Below, in pieces: positions 1 through 9,284 of a stretch of DNA of 64,000 nt. This DNA comes from Malassezia japonica (lineage: Eukaryota > Basidiomycota > Malasseziomycetes > Malasseziales > Malasseziaceae): the NCBI RefSeq assembly GCF_029542785.1, contig NC_083374.1, forward strand, positions 434,001 to 498,000, given 5' to 3'. The translations under genes and the position numbers were made by a program. A model generated the notes under the pieces. The model made no database searches. It saw only the letters and a list, made by a program, of their open reading frames with translations, and was not told the origin of the DNA. Position 1 is the stretch's first letter; every line of letters begins with the position of its first letter.

Positions 1-1704
1 CTCTTTTCGTCCGATATTAGCGGCGATGCCGGCAAAGCGCCGCTGCTTGCGATTCCCGAAGTGAGCCCCGGCGGCCTGGGCCTGCCGGATCCTGCGTACT
101 ATGAAGACAAAAAGGCCGTGGACATGTACCGCGACCTGATTGTCGACGCGGTGCGTGCGCTGCACAAGGAGGCGCACAGCAGCCTGCTGCCAATGGACAT
201 GGACGCGGACGCCGTTGCCTTGGCGATCGTTGCGTTCGAGGCCGAGGTCGCCAAAATCACGCCGGATATGGTCGAGCTAAGTGATCCAGTCGGCATTTAC
301 AACCCCATCTCGCCTGCGGCCCTCGAAAAAATGGCGCCGGCGGTCGACTGGCGCACCTACTTTAAGCGCATGAGCGGCGAGCGCGCAACGCCCAAGTCGG
401 TCATTATCGCGAGCCCCGCGTACATGAAAAAGCTGAGCAAGCTGCTGGAGACGACGCCTAAAAATACCGTGCATGCATACCTGTACTGGACGGTGGTCCG
501 CGACGCGGGCCGTTTCCTCGGCCCGAACGTCACGCTGGGCGAGCCCGCGCGCCGCCTCAATCGCTTCGCACGCGGCGTCGACGTCGACGTGCGCGACAAC
601 CGCGAGTCGCAGTGCCTCAAGGCGACCAACAGCGCGCTCGGCCTCATGTCGGGCCGCTTCTTTGTGCAAGAGGCGTTCGGCTTTGACAGCAAGACGCAGG
701 TCGAGCGCATCATCGACCAGATCCGCAAGGCGTTCTACCGCCGCCTGCACACGATTCCGTGGCTCGACGGAGAGACGCGCAAGGCCGCGCTGCGAAAAGC
801 CGAGTGGGTCGCCATTGAAGTCGGCTACCCCACTGTGCCGAACACCGAGAGTGCCACGTCGATTCGCGACTGGTACGCGGACCTCGCGGTGGGCGACGCG
901 TACTTTGCCAACAGGCTCGCCGCTCGCAAGTTTGAGGTTGCGCAGCAGTGGGCGCGTCTCGGCGGCGAAATCCTGACCGGTATGAGTGCCGCGATGGTGC
1001 CGAGCGAAGTCAATGCATTCTACAATCCCCCCCACAACGAGATCGTCTTCCCGGCCGGGATTCTCCAGGCGCCCTTCTTCCACCCCCGCTGGCCGATGTA
1101 TATGCAGTACGGTGCCTTTGGTGCGGTCGCCGGCCACGAGCTCTCGCACGCGTTCGACCCGAATGGCCGCCTGTACGACGCCGAAGGACTCCTGCACGAC
1201 TGGTGGACACCGCGCACCGCGTCCGAGTTCCACGCGCGCCAAAAGTGCATCGAGGAGCAGTACGGCAACTATACGATCGACGACGGCGAAGGGCACCAGC
1301 TGCACCTGCAGAGCCGCTTCTCGGTGGGCGAGGATGTGGCGGACGCGGGCGGCATTGCGCAGAGCTACCGTGCCTGGCGCCACCAGCTCGCGAGCGATCC
1401 CGCGGCCGCGGCGCAGAACAAGCGCCTGCCCGGCCTGTCGAACTATACGCCGGAGCAAATCTTTTTCCTGGTACGTTTCTTCTGCTTATGCAGGCCTATG
1501 GCGCGACGTGGGCGAGCAATGTGCGGACGGCCGAGGCCGTGCGTCTCTTGCGCATCGTACGTACTGCGACTGACCCAGGACCCGCACTCGCCCGGCAAGT
1601 ACCGTGTCAATGGCGTGCTGGCCAACTTCCCTCCATTTGCCGAAGCGTTCCAGTGCAAGCGCGGCACGCCCATGGCGCCGAAAGAACGCTGTGAAATTTG
1701 GTAG
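1..1704 (+). CDS. M13 (neprilysin/endothelin-converting enzyme family) zinc metallopeptidase, 5' partial
   Basis: Zinc endopeptidase of family M13. These usually face the cell exterior and cut small peptides. The reading frame is open from base 1, so the N-terminus (any signal or membrane anchor and part of the first domain) lies outside the window. Visible are the NAFYNPP substrate-binding motif (about 1012-1032), the zinc motif HELSH (1135-1149) and the third ligand region GEDVADAGG (Glu at 1330-1332). The protein ends in CEIW, the CxxW tail typical of the family. Two introns are needed to recover the conserved C-terminus: 1471-1493 (23 nt) and 1557-1578 (22 nt), both with GTACGT donors. 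Unspliced reading loses the family match between them. The stop is separated from the convergent YTM1 stop by one base. Family assignment is firm; the substrate is unknown. Confidence 0.93.
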   Translation, partial: LFSSDISGDAGKAPLLAIPEVSPGGLGLPDPAYYEDKKAVDMYRDLIVDAVRALHKEAHSSLLPMDMDADAVALAIVAFEAEVAKITPDMVELSDPVGIYNPISPAALEKMAPAVDWRTYFKRMSGERATPKSVIIASPAYMKKLSKLLETTPKNTVHAYLYWTVVRDAGRFLGPNVTLGEPARRLNRFARGVDVDVRDNRESQCLKATNSALGLMSGRFFVQEAFGFDSKTQVERIIDQIRKAFYRRLHTIPWLDGETRKAALRKAEWVAIEVGYPTVPNTESATSIRDWYADLAVGDAYFANRLAARKFEVAQQWARLGGEILTGMSAAMVPSEVNAFYNPPHNEIVFPAGILQAPFFHPRWPMYMQYGAFGAVAGHELSHAFDPNGRLYDAEGLLHDWWTPRTASEFHARQKCIEEQYGNYTIDDGEGHQLHLQSRFSVGEDVADAGGIAQSYRAWRHQLASDPAAAAQNKRLPGLSNYTPEQIFFLVRFFCLCRPMARRGRAMCGRPRPCVSCASYVLRLTQDPHSPGKYRVNGVLANFPPFAEAFQCKRGTPMAPKERCEIW

Positions 1705-1705
1705 T

Positions 1706-3136
1706 CTAGATATGCTCGTCGCCTATCGCGTTCCCCTGGTATATACTCACGCGGCAGTCCTCGCCGCCGGCCACGACGCTGTTCCCGTCGGCGGTCCAGT
1801 CGACCGAGAGGAGCTTGGTCTGCCCCTTCTTGGCCTCCTGCGAGGTGGCGAGCGGCTGCGAGAGGGCAAAGAGCGCCTGCTTCGGCGAACGCACGTCCCA
1901 CACCTTGATGCGGCCGTCGTACGCGCCCGACGCAAGGAGGTACGAGGACGTAGGGTGCGAACGCACCGCGCTCACCGGCGCCGTGTGCGCATTCGCGATC
2001 GCGATCGCATTGTGCGTCGTATCGCGGAAATCGTAGAGAGCCATGCTGTGGTCCATGTGCCCGGTGACGACCTGCACACGCGCCGCCGCGCCGTGCATCA
2101 CATCGAGGCACAGCGGCACCTTGTCCGAGGCCTTTTCGCCAGCGAGGCCGCCGAGCGACAGGTCCCAGTGCTTCACCGAGCCGTCCCATGCGGCGCTCCA
2201 CACGCTCTGCTCGCCGAGGCGCGCAAAGGTGCGGGCATTGTTGCCCGGTGCCGGCGCGGTGCCGAGCACCTTGGCGGCCGACGCACCGAGCGTCGCGGCG
2301 ACGTGCGAAAAGACGACGGTGGGCGGCGGCGCCTCGATCGTCTCGGCAGCGGCACGGGCGGAGCCGCCCTTGGTGCGGCGCTTTTTCGACGTGGCCTCTT
2401 CGTCGGCAGCCGACGCAAACGAAGCGTCGCGCGGCACGTCCCACAGCGCAATGGAGCCGTCCCAACCCGCGCTGAGGACCGTCGCGGTGGGGTTGCCGTC
2501 CTGGGCGACGTCCACGTTGGTCACCGGCCCCGTGTGGTGGCGCAGCTCGGCGGCGCGCAGCACCTGGTAGGTCTGTGCATCGGATCCCGGCAGGCGCCAA
2601 ACCGCCACTGTGCCGTCCATTGCGCCGGTCACCACCGTCTCGTCTTGTGCGAGCCACTGGGCGGTGGTGAGCGACGTGGTGCCGCTCGCGTACGCCGGTG
2701 CGTACGTCACCGGCTCCTTTTCGAGGTTCTGCTTATCAAACAGGCGCACATTGCCGTCGTACGACGCGACAAGCACCGTGGACGAGCGCGCGTCGATTCC
2801 CGCGACCCAGTCGTCCTGCGTCGCGGCGTCCTTAAACGCCGGCGGAAGCGTGCTGCGGATATACTCCAGCTCGAGCGCCTCTTCAGTCGAGCGCGCGTTC
2901 TGCGCGAGGTACTCTTCGAGGCTACAGCGCAGCAGCTCGCCGTCGACAATAAAATCAAACGGCACGGTCGCGCGCTCCGCGTCGGCGGTCTGCAAGACCT
3001 TGTTCACGAGCGTCGACAGCTGCGACCTGCGCCAGTTCACCGGCACCATGTACGGCACATACGGAATCGAGCATCCCGGCAGCGACGTGCGCAGCCGGAT
3101 TGGCAGCGTAGCTGCCGCATCCCCAGGCGCCTGCAT
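1706..3136 (-). CDS. YTM1: Ytm1/WDR12 ribosome biogenesis WD40 protein
   Basis: Ytm1 forms the Nop7-Erb1-Ytm1 complex on pre-60S ribosomes in the nucleolus and is removed by the AAA ATPase Rea1, which is encoded at the other end of this window. The N-terminal ubiquitin-like (NLE) domain is recognisable: [51 protein letters not shown]. It is followed by about seven WD40 repeats and ends [12 protein letters not shown]. No intron is seen. The ATG at 3136 gives 476 residues. An upstream in-frame ATG at 3175 would add 13 residues, but its codons contain a palindromic CACGTG element (3162-3171), so I prefer the shorter form. A repeat carries a low-complexity insertion ([13 protein letters not shown]). 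The gene diverges from the LETM1 gene. Confidence 0.93.
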   Translation of the reverse strand: MQAPGDAAATLPIRLRTSLPGCSIPYVPYMVPVNWRRSQLSTLVNKVLQTADAERATVPFDFIVDGELLRCSLEEYLAQNARSTEEALELEYIRSTLPPAFKDAATQDDWVAGIDARSSTVLVASYDGNVRLFDKQNLEKEPVTYAPAYASGTTSLTTAQWLAQDETVVTGAMDGTVAVWRLPGSDAQTYQVLRAAELRHHTGPVTNVDVAQDGNPTATVLSAGWDGSIALWDVPRDASFASAADEEATSKKRRTKGGSARAAAETIEAPPPTVVFSHVAATLGASAAKVLGTAPAPGNNARTFARLGEQSVWSAAWDGSVKHWDLSLGGLAGEKASDKVPLCLDVMHGAAARVQVVTGHMDHSMALYDFRDTTHNAIAIANAHTAPVSAVRSHPTSSYLLASGAYDGRIKVWDVRSPKQALFALSQPLATSQEAKKGQTKLLSVDWTADGNSVVAGGEDCRVSIYQGNAIGDEHI

Positions 3137-3206
3137 CGCGGTGGAGGAGGAAGAATTTTTCGGCACGTGCCACAAGGCCGCGGAGACTCGGGGCCTGTGC
3201 GAGTGC

Positions 3207-3212
3207 CACGTG
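3207..3212. promoter_or_regulatory. CACGTG element, YTM1/MDM38 divergent promoter
   Basis: Perfect CACGTG in the YTM1/LETM1 spacer. A second copy, in the 10-bp palindrome GGCACGTGCC, lies at 3162-3171, before the preferred YTM1 start. bHLH proteins such as Cbf1 bind this core. Confidence 0.45.
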
Positions 3213-3255
3213 CGCGAACTTCGTGCGGACCGGAGGCGGCGTGGCTCTGTCGATC

Positions 3256-5211
3256 ATGGCTAGCAAAGTGGGAACTGTGGCCGCCGTGGGCCTGGCGGCC
3301 GGTATGCAGCAGCGTCTGCTGCACCGGGCCCTTCCGATGGTGACGGCGCGTCGTGTGGGCCGCGTCGGGATGCGGAGCATGCCTGCCCGTGCCCGGGCGC
3401 TGCATGCCACGCCGCGGGTCTGGGAGAAAAAGTCGGCTGAGTCGAAGGAAGTCTCGACCGAGCCCAAGCCCTCGATCCCCGTGCGTGTGTGGAACAAGGT
3501 GAAGGAGGAGGCTGCGCACTACTGGTCTGGCACTAAGCTGCTCGGAAAAGAGGTGTCGATCTCGACGCGTCTGCTGCGTCGCATGATCCTCGGCTACAAC
3601 CTGACGCGTCGTGAGCACCGCCAGCTGCGCCGTACGATGGGCGATCTGCTGCGCTTGATCCCCTTTATTCCGTTTGTGATTATCCCGGCTGCCGAGCTCC
3701 TGCTTCCGGTCGCGGTCAAGCTCTTTCCGAACATGCTTCCGAGCACCTTTGAGAGCAAGTTTGCCGTGGAAGAGAAGCGCCGTCGTCTCCTGAAGCTGCG
3801 CCTGGAAATGGCCAAGTTCCTCCAGGAATCCATCAAGGAGGGCGGTCTGCAGGTCTCGGAAGAGGTCAAGGACTCGGACGCCTTCAAGGAGTTCTTCCGC
3901 AAGGTGCGCACCACCGGCGAGTCGCCTACGAAGGAGGACGTGATCAAGGTCGCCAAACTCTTTGACGAGGAGCTCACGCTCGACAACCTCACGCGTCCCC
4001 AGCTCGTGTCCATCTGCCGCTACATGCAGGTGAACGCGTTCGGTACCGACAACTACATGCGCTTCCAGATCCGCCACGCGATGAACCGCATCCGCCGCGA
4101 CGATCTCGTGATCAGCATGGAAGGCACCGACTCGATGTCCTTCCAGGAGCTGCTCTCTGCGTGCCAGAGCCGCGGTATCTGGACGCAAAACATGTCGGAG
4201 GAGGAGCTGCGCGAGAGTCTCAACGTCTGGATCAACCTGCACTTCCGCGAAAAGATCTCGGGCACGCTGCTGATCCTCTCGCGTGCGTTCTACTTTGTGG
4301 GCAACCCGGGCGAGAAGCACAAGTCGTTCCAGGACATGCAGCTCAAGGGTCTCGAGATGACCATGAGCTCGCTGCCAGAGTCGCTCCTGAACGAGGCCGA
4401 GCTGCACTTTAGCAAGGAGGCCGCGACGAACAAGCAGCGCCTCGAGGTCCTCGAGGAGCAGGAGCACCTCATCGAGGACGAGGCCGAGCAGGAGGAGGAG
4501 CAGCAGGCCGCACGCGACGCGGACCGCAAACGCAAGGATGCCGAGAAGCGCCGCCAGTCGAGCGAGAATGCCGAGGCGTCGCGCATCCTGCCCAAGACGT
4601 CCAGCGACGGCCAGGGCGCCGCTTCGCCCGAGGTCGCCACGGCCAAGGGCGGCGACGACGTGCGCATGACGCAGGAGCAACTCACCGAGCTCGGTGAGGC
4701 GCTCAGCATCCTCAGCGCCAAGTCATCGGTGCTGCGCGAGCGCGAGGAGCTCTCGGAGCTCATGGCCTCGCTGCCCCCCGCGCAAGAGGCCGACGGCAAG
4801 ACGGCCGACGACGAGGCGCCGGTCGCGTCAGGCAAGGTCAAGGCGCTGTACAAGCGCATCCGCTCGATGCTCCAGCGCATCGACAAGCAGCTGGAGGATT
4901 ACGACCGCGACGTCGGCAGCCGCATGCACCTCATCCAAACCTCGTCGACGGGCAAGATCAGTGCGGACGACCTCGAGCAGGCGCTGCGCCTGATCAAGCA
5001 CCGTCCGGACGAGGACGAGCTGCAGAAGATTGTCGACAAGCTCGACGTGGACCTCGACGGCCTCGTGCCGCTGGACCACGTCTTGGAGCTCGCCCGCGAC
5101 GAGAATGCGCTCGAGATGGGGCGCGACGACGAAGTGCGCGACATCCAGAAAGAGGGGCAGCGCATCTTGGACGAGAAGCCGCGCAAGAGCGACATTGTCG
5201 AAGAGAAATAG
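3256..5211 (+). CDS. MDM38: Mdm38/LETM1 mitochondrial inner-membrane protein
   Basis: LETM1/Mdm38 proteins sit in the mitochondrial inner membrane, support K+/H+ exchange and bind mitochondrial ribosomes. The predicted 651-residue protein begins with a basic, Arg-rich presequence. It has the single LETM1 membrane segment (IPFIPFVIIPAAELLLPVAV, about residues 135-155), the conserved LETM1 ribosome-binding-like domain after it, a coiled coil rich in Glu/Gln near residues 395-435, and a C-terminal EF-hand-like loop DVDLDGLVPLDHV near residue 597. I start at the ATG at 3256; the frame is open further upstream only from a GTG. There are no introns. The stop lies 16 bp from the convergent RRP12 stop. 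Confidence 0.94.
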   Translation: MASKVGTVAAVGLAAGMQQRLLHRALPMVTARRVGRVGMRSMPARARALHATPRVWEKKSAESKEVSTEPKPSIPVRVWNKVKEEAAHYWSGTKLLGKEVSISTRLLRRMILGYNLTRREHRQLRRTMGDLLRLIPFIPFVIIPAAELLLPVAVKLFPNMLPSTFESKFAVEEKRRRLLKLRLEMAKFLQESIKEGGLQVSEEVKDSDAFKEFFRKVRTTGESPTKEDVIKVAKLFDEELTLDNLTRPQLVSICRYMQVNAFGTDNYMRFQIRHAMNRIRRDDLVISMEGTDSMSFQELLSACQSRGIWTQNMSEEELRESLNVWINLHFREKISGTLLILSRAFYFVGNPGEKHKSFQDMQLKGLEMTMSSLPESLLNEAELHFSKEAATNKQRLEVLEEQEHLIEDEAEQEEEQQAARDADRKRKDAEKRRQSSENAEASRILPKTSSDGQGAASPEVATAKGGDDVRMTQEQLTELGEALSILSAKSSVLREREELSELMASLPPAQEADGKTADDEAPVASGKVKALYKRIRSMLQRIDKQLEDYDRDVGSRMHLIQTSSTGKISADDLEQALRLIKHRPDEDELQKIVDKLDVDLDGLVPLDHVLELARDENALEMGRDDEVRDIQKEGQRILDEKPRKSDIVEEK

Positions 5212-5227
5212 TCATGTCCATACTCAT

Positions 5228-8200
5228 CTACTTACGTCCTTTGCCGGTAATCTGCAGGTTGCGCGCCTGCCGCGCGTTCTTCTTGCCAGTGACGGACGAG
5301 AGGGGAACGTACGCATAGGGGCTCATGCCGTTCTTTTGCACGTCGCCCTGGGCGCGGCGCGCACGGAACTCTTGGCCGACGGCCTGCCTCTTGGCCTTGG
5401 GGCGCTTCGAGGGTGCGGGGGCGGACGACGGGTCCTCGTCCTCGTCCATGCGCTCGTTCGCACGCGTGCGCTTCGTGTTCTTGTTGAACTTGACCACACC
5501 GCCACGGCCATGGGTAAAGCCGTCGACGCCCATGCTCTTTTCGAGGTAGGCACGGCCGGCGCCAATGTCATCCTGGACCGGCGCCTGGTCGTCGTCCGCC
5601 GCCTTCTTTTCCTCGAAACGCAGGCGGCCGTCGTCGGCCACGTCGACCTTGCTCGCCTCCTCGCCGGGGTGGCGCTCTTTGCGGCGCCGCTCGTGGCCGC
5701 GCACGGCCGTCGCGCCGCGGTCGAGCAGGTCGAGCGGCGTGTCGTTGTCCTCGACAAGGTACGACTCCTCCTCGCGGTTGCGGCGGCGGTCGGGGCGGCC
5801 ACGGTCGGGGCGGCCGCGGCCGCGGCTGCGCGCAGGCGCCTCCTCCTCGTCGTCCGACTCGGACTCGGACGCGGAGCCGTACAGCGCCTCTTCGAACGCG
5901 TCCATCGAGCCGGCACCGGTTGCGGGCTGGAAGGAGTCCGTGCCAATGTCCTCGCCTTGCGCGCTCTTCTTGCGCTTCGCACGCTCCTTGCGCTTGCGGA
6001 TATTGGTAATGAGGCGCTTGTTGTCCTCGTCGACATGGCGCTCGACGGCCGGCACGCCAAAGCGGCGGATCAGGCGCTCAATCATGTGGCGGACACGTCC
6101 TTTAAAGTGGTTCTTGTGCACAATCTGCACACCGATCAGCGCAGGCACAAGCTGCGCGAGGCTGCGCGCGATACGCGGCGTGTCCAGCACGACGATCGAC
6201 ACCTTGGAAAAACCGAGCGCGCTCTTGATAATCTCGCGGTTCGTGCTCTCGAGGTAGACGACCATGGTGCTCAGCAGCTCGTCGAGCGTCTCGGCAGGGA
6301 GTTGGGTGTGGAACTCGTACAAGAGGCGCGCAAGCGCCGTGATCGACGCACTAATCATGCGCGGCGACGCACCGGCGAGGCCAGCAGCGACCATCATGAT
6401 GTACTCGTTCGCCGACGCATCGACCTCGCCATCGGGGCGGCGCAGGCGGCCGCCTTGGTCCATGCGGTGGCCGATCGCGACAAGAAGCGCGTACGCGGCC
6501 TCGCGCGCACGCTGGTTCGCCTCTTTTGTGCCGAGCACCGCCTCGGGCACGATTGCACCGAGAATGTGCAGCTCGCCCTCGGCAATCTGCGGCGCAAGGG
6601 CGTCGAGGAGCAGCAGGCGGTCGCGCACCGCGCCGGGCTGCACGGCCTCGGTGTGCTTGCCGAGGCGCACAAGGAGCGCGGCTGCACCGCCCGACACGCT
6701 GTCGCTCTTGCCGGCGTGGCGCAGGACCGTGGCGCTGTCCGCGCCTGCAATCAGGCGCGCCAAGACGCGGTACACCTTCTTTTGGAGGCCGCCGTCGGTG
6801 ACCGAGAGCAGCGCATCGCTGCTCACTAGGTCGTACAGCGCAGTGGCGTTCGCGCCACGCACAAACGGCACGAGTGCAATGAGCAGGTCGAGCATCGTGT
6901 GCGGCAGCGGCGGCACGTACCGTGGCGAATTGGGCTCCGGCGCGCCGGGCTGCACGCCGGGCGTGTAGTCCTGTAGCGACTGCTCCAGCATCTGCGCGAC
7001 CTTAGCAAAGGTCTGCGCGAGGCTCTCGGCGTCGAGGATGCCGAGATACGTGCTGATGCACTCCATCACGTAGCCGCGCGCCTGCGCAGGCAGCTCGGCA
7101 AGTAGGTTAAAGAGCGCCGCAAGCAGCGTGCCGGACATGGCCTGCAGGTGCGCCAGAAAGCGCTTGCCTGCCGCCTGGTCCACGCCAAACTGGCGCGTGA
7201 GCTGCGCAGGCGGCGCAGTGGACGCGGCGAGCGCAGTGCTGCGCTGCACCAGCAGCTCGAGGCCCTTGAGCACGCTCGGACGCAGCGCGCTCTGCGTGCG
7301 GAGCACGTTCAGCAAGAGCTCGAGGAACTGCGGCGTGAGCGCGGTGTCGACGTCGCGTGCCAGCTCGCAGTACGCCGGGAAGCACGCCCAGATCTGGTCG
7401 ATGAGCGCCTCAAACACCTTGGCCTCGACGGGCTTGGCGCCGTTCGTCTCGCACGCCACACGGAGCTCAAAGAGCGCCTCGCTCAGCGGGACAAGCTCTG
7501 TGACAAAGTGGCCGAGGTTCGTGTTGGTAATGTGCTCACGGAGCAGCGGGAGGAGCCACGCACGGCCTGTGCCTTTGGTATTCGGCCGTTTGTTTTCGTC
7601 GAGCAGCAACAGCGGCAGGCGCGCGAGGAACGCCTCCGGGCCGCACGCCTCGATCGCGGCGCCGAGCACGAGATCCGCCTCGGGGCGCGCGTCAAAGCCT
7701 TTTTGCGAGCGCAGCACCGCCACATCCTCGACGAGGTCCATCGTCAGGCTCTCGGCGGCGGGCATCGCACCGGGCGCGGGCGCGTACCGCAGACGCGACA
7801 CGAGGCCCGCGAGCACCGCAAGGATATCCGCGCGGCTATGGCCGTAGTGCAATGCGTGGCGGCCGAGCGCGTCCTTGAGCGAGGCAATGAGCTTGGCAAA
7901 CGGCGCCTTTTTAGACGTCTGCGCCTCGAGCACCGCCGCGTCGGGAATGCAGTAGCGCAGGAGGGCAAGCATGGCGTTGCGTGCGGCCGTGCGCACCTCT
8001 TGTGCATTGCGGCTTGCGTCCGACTTGGCCGAGAGACCAAGCGCGAGGATATCGTCCCACGCCTGGGGCACGAGGCGCCACGCCTCGCTCCCGTCACCGA
8101 GGCGCGCATAGGCGACCATGCAAGCCTCCAGCAGCGCAAAGTACGACGGCAGCGTCTGCACGTCGGTGTGGGGCGGCACAATGTCGGGGTTGCGCAGCGC

Positions 8201-9220
8201 CGCCACCGTCTCTTGCAGCATGGCCGCGTCCGGCGCCGCCTTTTGTTCGGCGGCCGGTGCATTGAGTGCCGCTACATGAGCGCGAGCCGAGTCGGCACTG
8301 GCGGTGTGTGTCGCGAACAGCGACGAGAACACGTCAAAGACGGCAACCGTCAGGAACGGGTTCTGCAGCGACGGCAAATGCAACAGCTCCTTGACCAGCG
8401 GCGCGGCGCACTTTGGGGGAATGTCCTGTGCAATCATCTTGAGGAGCGCACACACCCAGATACCGGTGCTCGCCGAGCCCTCTGCAGCGTGCTGCTGGCG
8501 GAGGGCCGCAGCGGACATGGCGTGCTTCGCCTTGCCCGCCTTCTTGTCAAACTCTGGCGCGGCGTTCGCCGGCTTGGTATGGGAGAGGCCACGCGCCGCG
8601 GCGACGCTCGCGAGGACGCTCGCGGCCCACTGCACGGTGCGCACCGCGTACGGGTGCGCTCCCTTCCATTGCGGCAGTGCCAGGGCGTGGCTCACAAGCT
8701 CGTGTGCACGGCGGCGGACCTTGGGCCGTGCGTCGACGCAGAGCTGCAGGACGAGGTCCCATACTGTGCGCCACGTCGCATCGTTCTCCAGCATGGCGCG
8801 GTCCGAGGCAGGAACCGCGTCCAGGAATACCTCGATGCACCCCAGTGCGGCGCGCAGGCGAGCGTTGGCATTTTCGCCGCCGTGCGGATCGCCCAGCGGC
8901 TGTGCGACCGCGGCGAGGAGCGCGTTGCTCTTGGCGCGCACGACGCCCTGCGCCACAAACGGCAGAATCACCGACAAGAGGTACACCGACGAGGCATACA
9001 CCGGGCTCTTGTCGTCGTCGTTCGCAGCGAGCAAGCTTTCGAGGGCCAAAAAGTACTGCGTCGGCCCCGCCTCATCGCCGCGCTCGGCGAGCGTCGCCTC
9101 GATCGCAACTAGGAGCTGGGCCGGAGCCTTTTGATTCTCGAGTTTCGAGTCTTTGAGGTGGCGCAAGCGCCCGAGCGCGTCGGCGAGGCCGGCGCGCCGC
9201 TCTCCCTCGTTCGCCTCCAT
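5228..9220 (-). CDS. RRP12: Rrp12 HEAT-repeat ribosome export factor
   Basis: Rrp12 is a HEAT-repeat protein that helps export both ribosomal subunits and mature the small one. The 1330-residue product opens with the family signature DSKLENQKAPAQLLVAIEAT. It carries the NUC173 domain (DQIWACFPAYCELARDVD near residue 610), then long helical repeats. It ends with a Lys/Arg- and Asp/Glu-rich tail typical of nucleolar proteins (KRKKSAQGED, SESESDDEEE, RGRGRPDRGRPDRRRN). The ATG at 9220 is the first one next to the conserved N-terminus. The frame is open further upstream but without homology. It is a single exon, divergent from the ferric reductase gene with a 64-bp spacer that contains a CACGTG element. 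Confidence 0.95.
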   Translation of the reverse strand: MEANEGERRAGLADALGRLRHLKDSKLENQKAPAQLLVAIEATLAERGDEAGPTQYFLALESLLAANDDDKSPVYASSVYLLSVILPFVAQGVVRAKSNALLAAVAQPLGDPHGGENANARLRAALGCIEVFLDAVPASDRAMLENDATWRTVWDLVLQLCVDARPKVRRRAHELVSHALALPQWKGAHPYAVRTVQWAASVLASVAAARGLSHTKPANAAPEFDKKAGKAKHAMSAAALRQQHAAEGSASTGIWVCALLKMIAQDIPPKCAAPLVKELLHLPSLQNPFLTVAVFDVFSSLFATHTASADSARAHVAALNAPAAEQKAAPDAAMLQETVAALRNPDIVPPHTDVQTLPSYFALLEACMVAYARLGDGSEAWRLVPQAWDDILALGLSAKSDASRNAQEVRTAARNAMLALLRYCIPDAAVLEAQTSKKAPFAKLIASLKDALGRHALHYGHSRADILAVLAGLVSRLRYAPAPGAMPAAESLTMDLVEDVAVLRSQKGFDARPEADLVLGAAIEACGPEAFLARLPLLLLDENKRPNTKGTGRAWLLPLLREHITNTNLGHFVTELVPLSEALFELRVACETNGAKPVEAKVFEALIDQIWACFPAYCELARDVDTALTPQFLELLLNVLRTQSALRPSVLKGLELLVQRSTALAASTAPPAQLTRQFGVDQAAGKRFLAHLQAMSGTLLAALFNLLAELPAQARGYVMECISTYLGILDAESLAQTFAKVAQMLEQSLQDYTPGVQPGAPEPNSPRYVPPLPHTMLDLLIALVPFVRGANATALYDLVSSDALLSVTDGGLQKKVYRVLARLIAGADSATVLRHAGKSDSVSGGAAALLVRLGKHTEAVQPGAVRDRLLLLDALAPQIAEGELHILGAIVPEAVLGTKEANQRAREAAYALLVAIGHRMDQGGRLRRPDGEVDASANEYIMMVAAGLAGASPRMISASITALARLLYEFHTQLPAETLDELLSTMVVYLESTNREIIKSALGFSKVSIVVLDTPRIARSLAQLVPALIGVQIVHKNHFKGRVRHMIERLIRRFGVPAVERHVDEDNKRLITNIRKRKERAKRKKSAQGEDIGTDSFQPATGAGSMDAFEEALYGSASESESDDEEEAPARSRGRGRPDRGRPDRRRNREEESYLVEDNDTPLDLLDRGATAVRGHERRRKERHPGEEASKVDVADDGRLRFEEKKAADDDQAPVQDDIGAGRAYLEKSMGVDGFTHGRGGVVKFNKNTKRTRANERMDEDEDPSSAPAPSKRPKAKRQAVGQEFRARRAQGDVQKNGMSPYAYVPLSSVTGKKNARQARNLQITGKGRK

Positions 9221-9248
9221 CGACGTTGCCAAAAAAAAGTTTCGGCTG

Positions 9249-9254
9249 CACGTG
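9249..9254. promoter_or_regulatory. CACGTG element, RRP12/ferric reductase divergent promoter
   Basis: CACGTG with flank GCACGTGACC in the 64-bp spacer between the two divergent starts. A run of eight A bases lies beside it. Confidence 0.45.
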
Positions 9255-9284
9255 ACCGAGTCCGTGCCAAGACGCGGCAGTGTC

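Noticed and set aside
3136..3175. Longer YTM1 N-terminus starting MWHVPK
   Set aside because: It is possible, but the added residues are outside the conserved domain and coincide with a palindromic CACGTG. It is kept only as an alternative.
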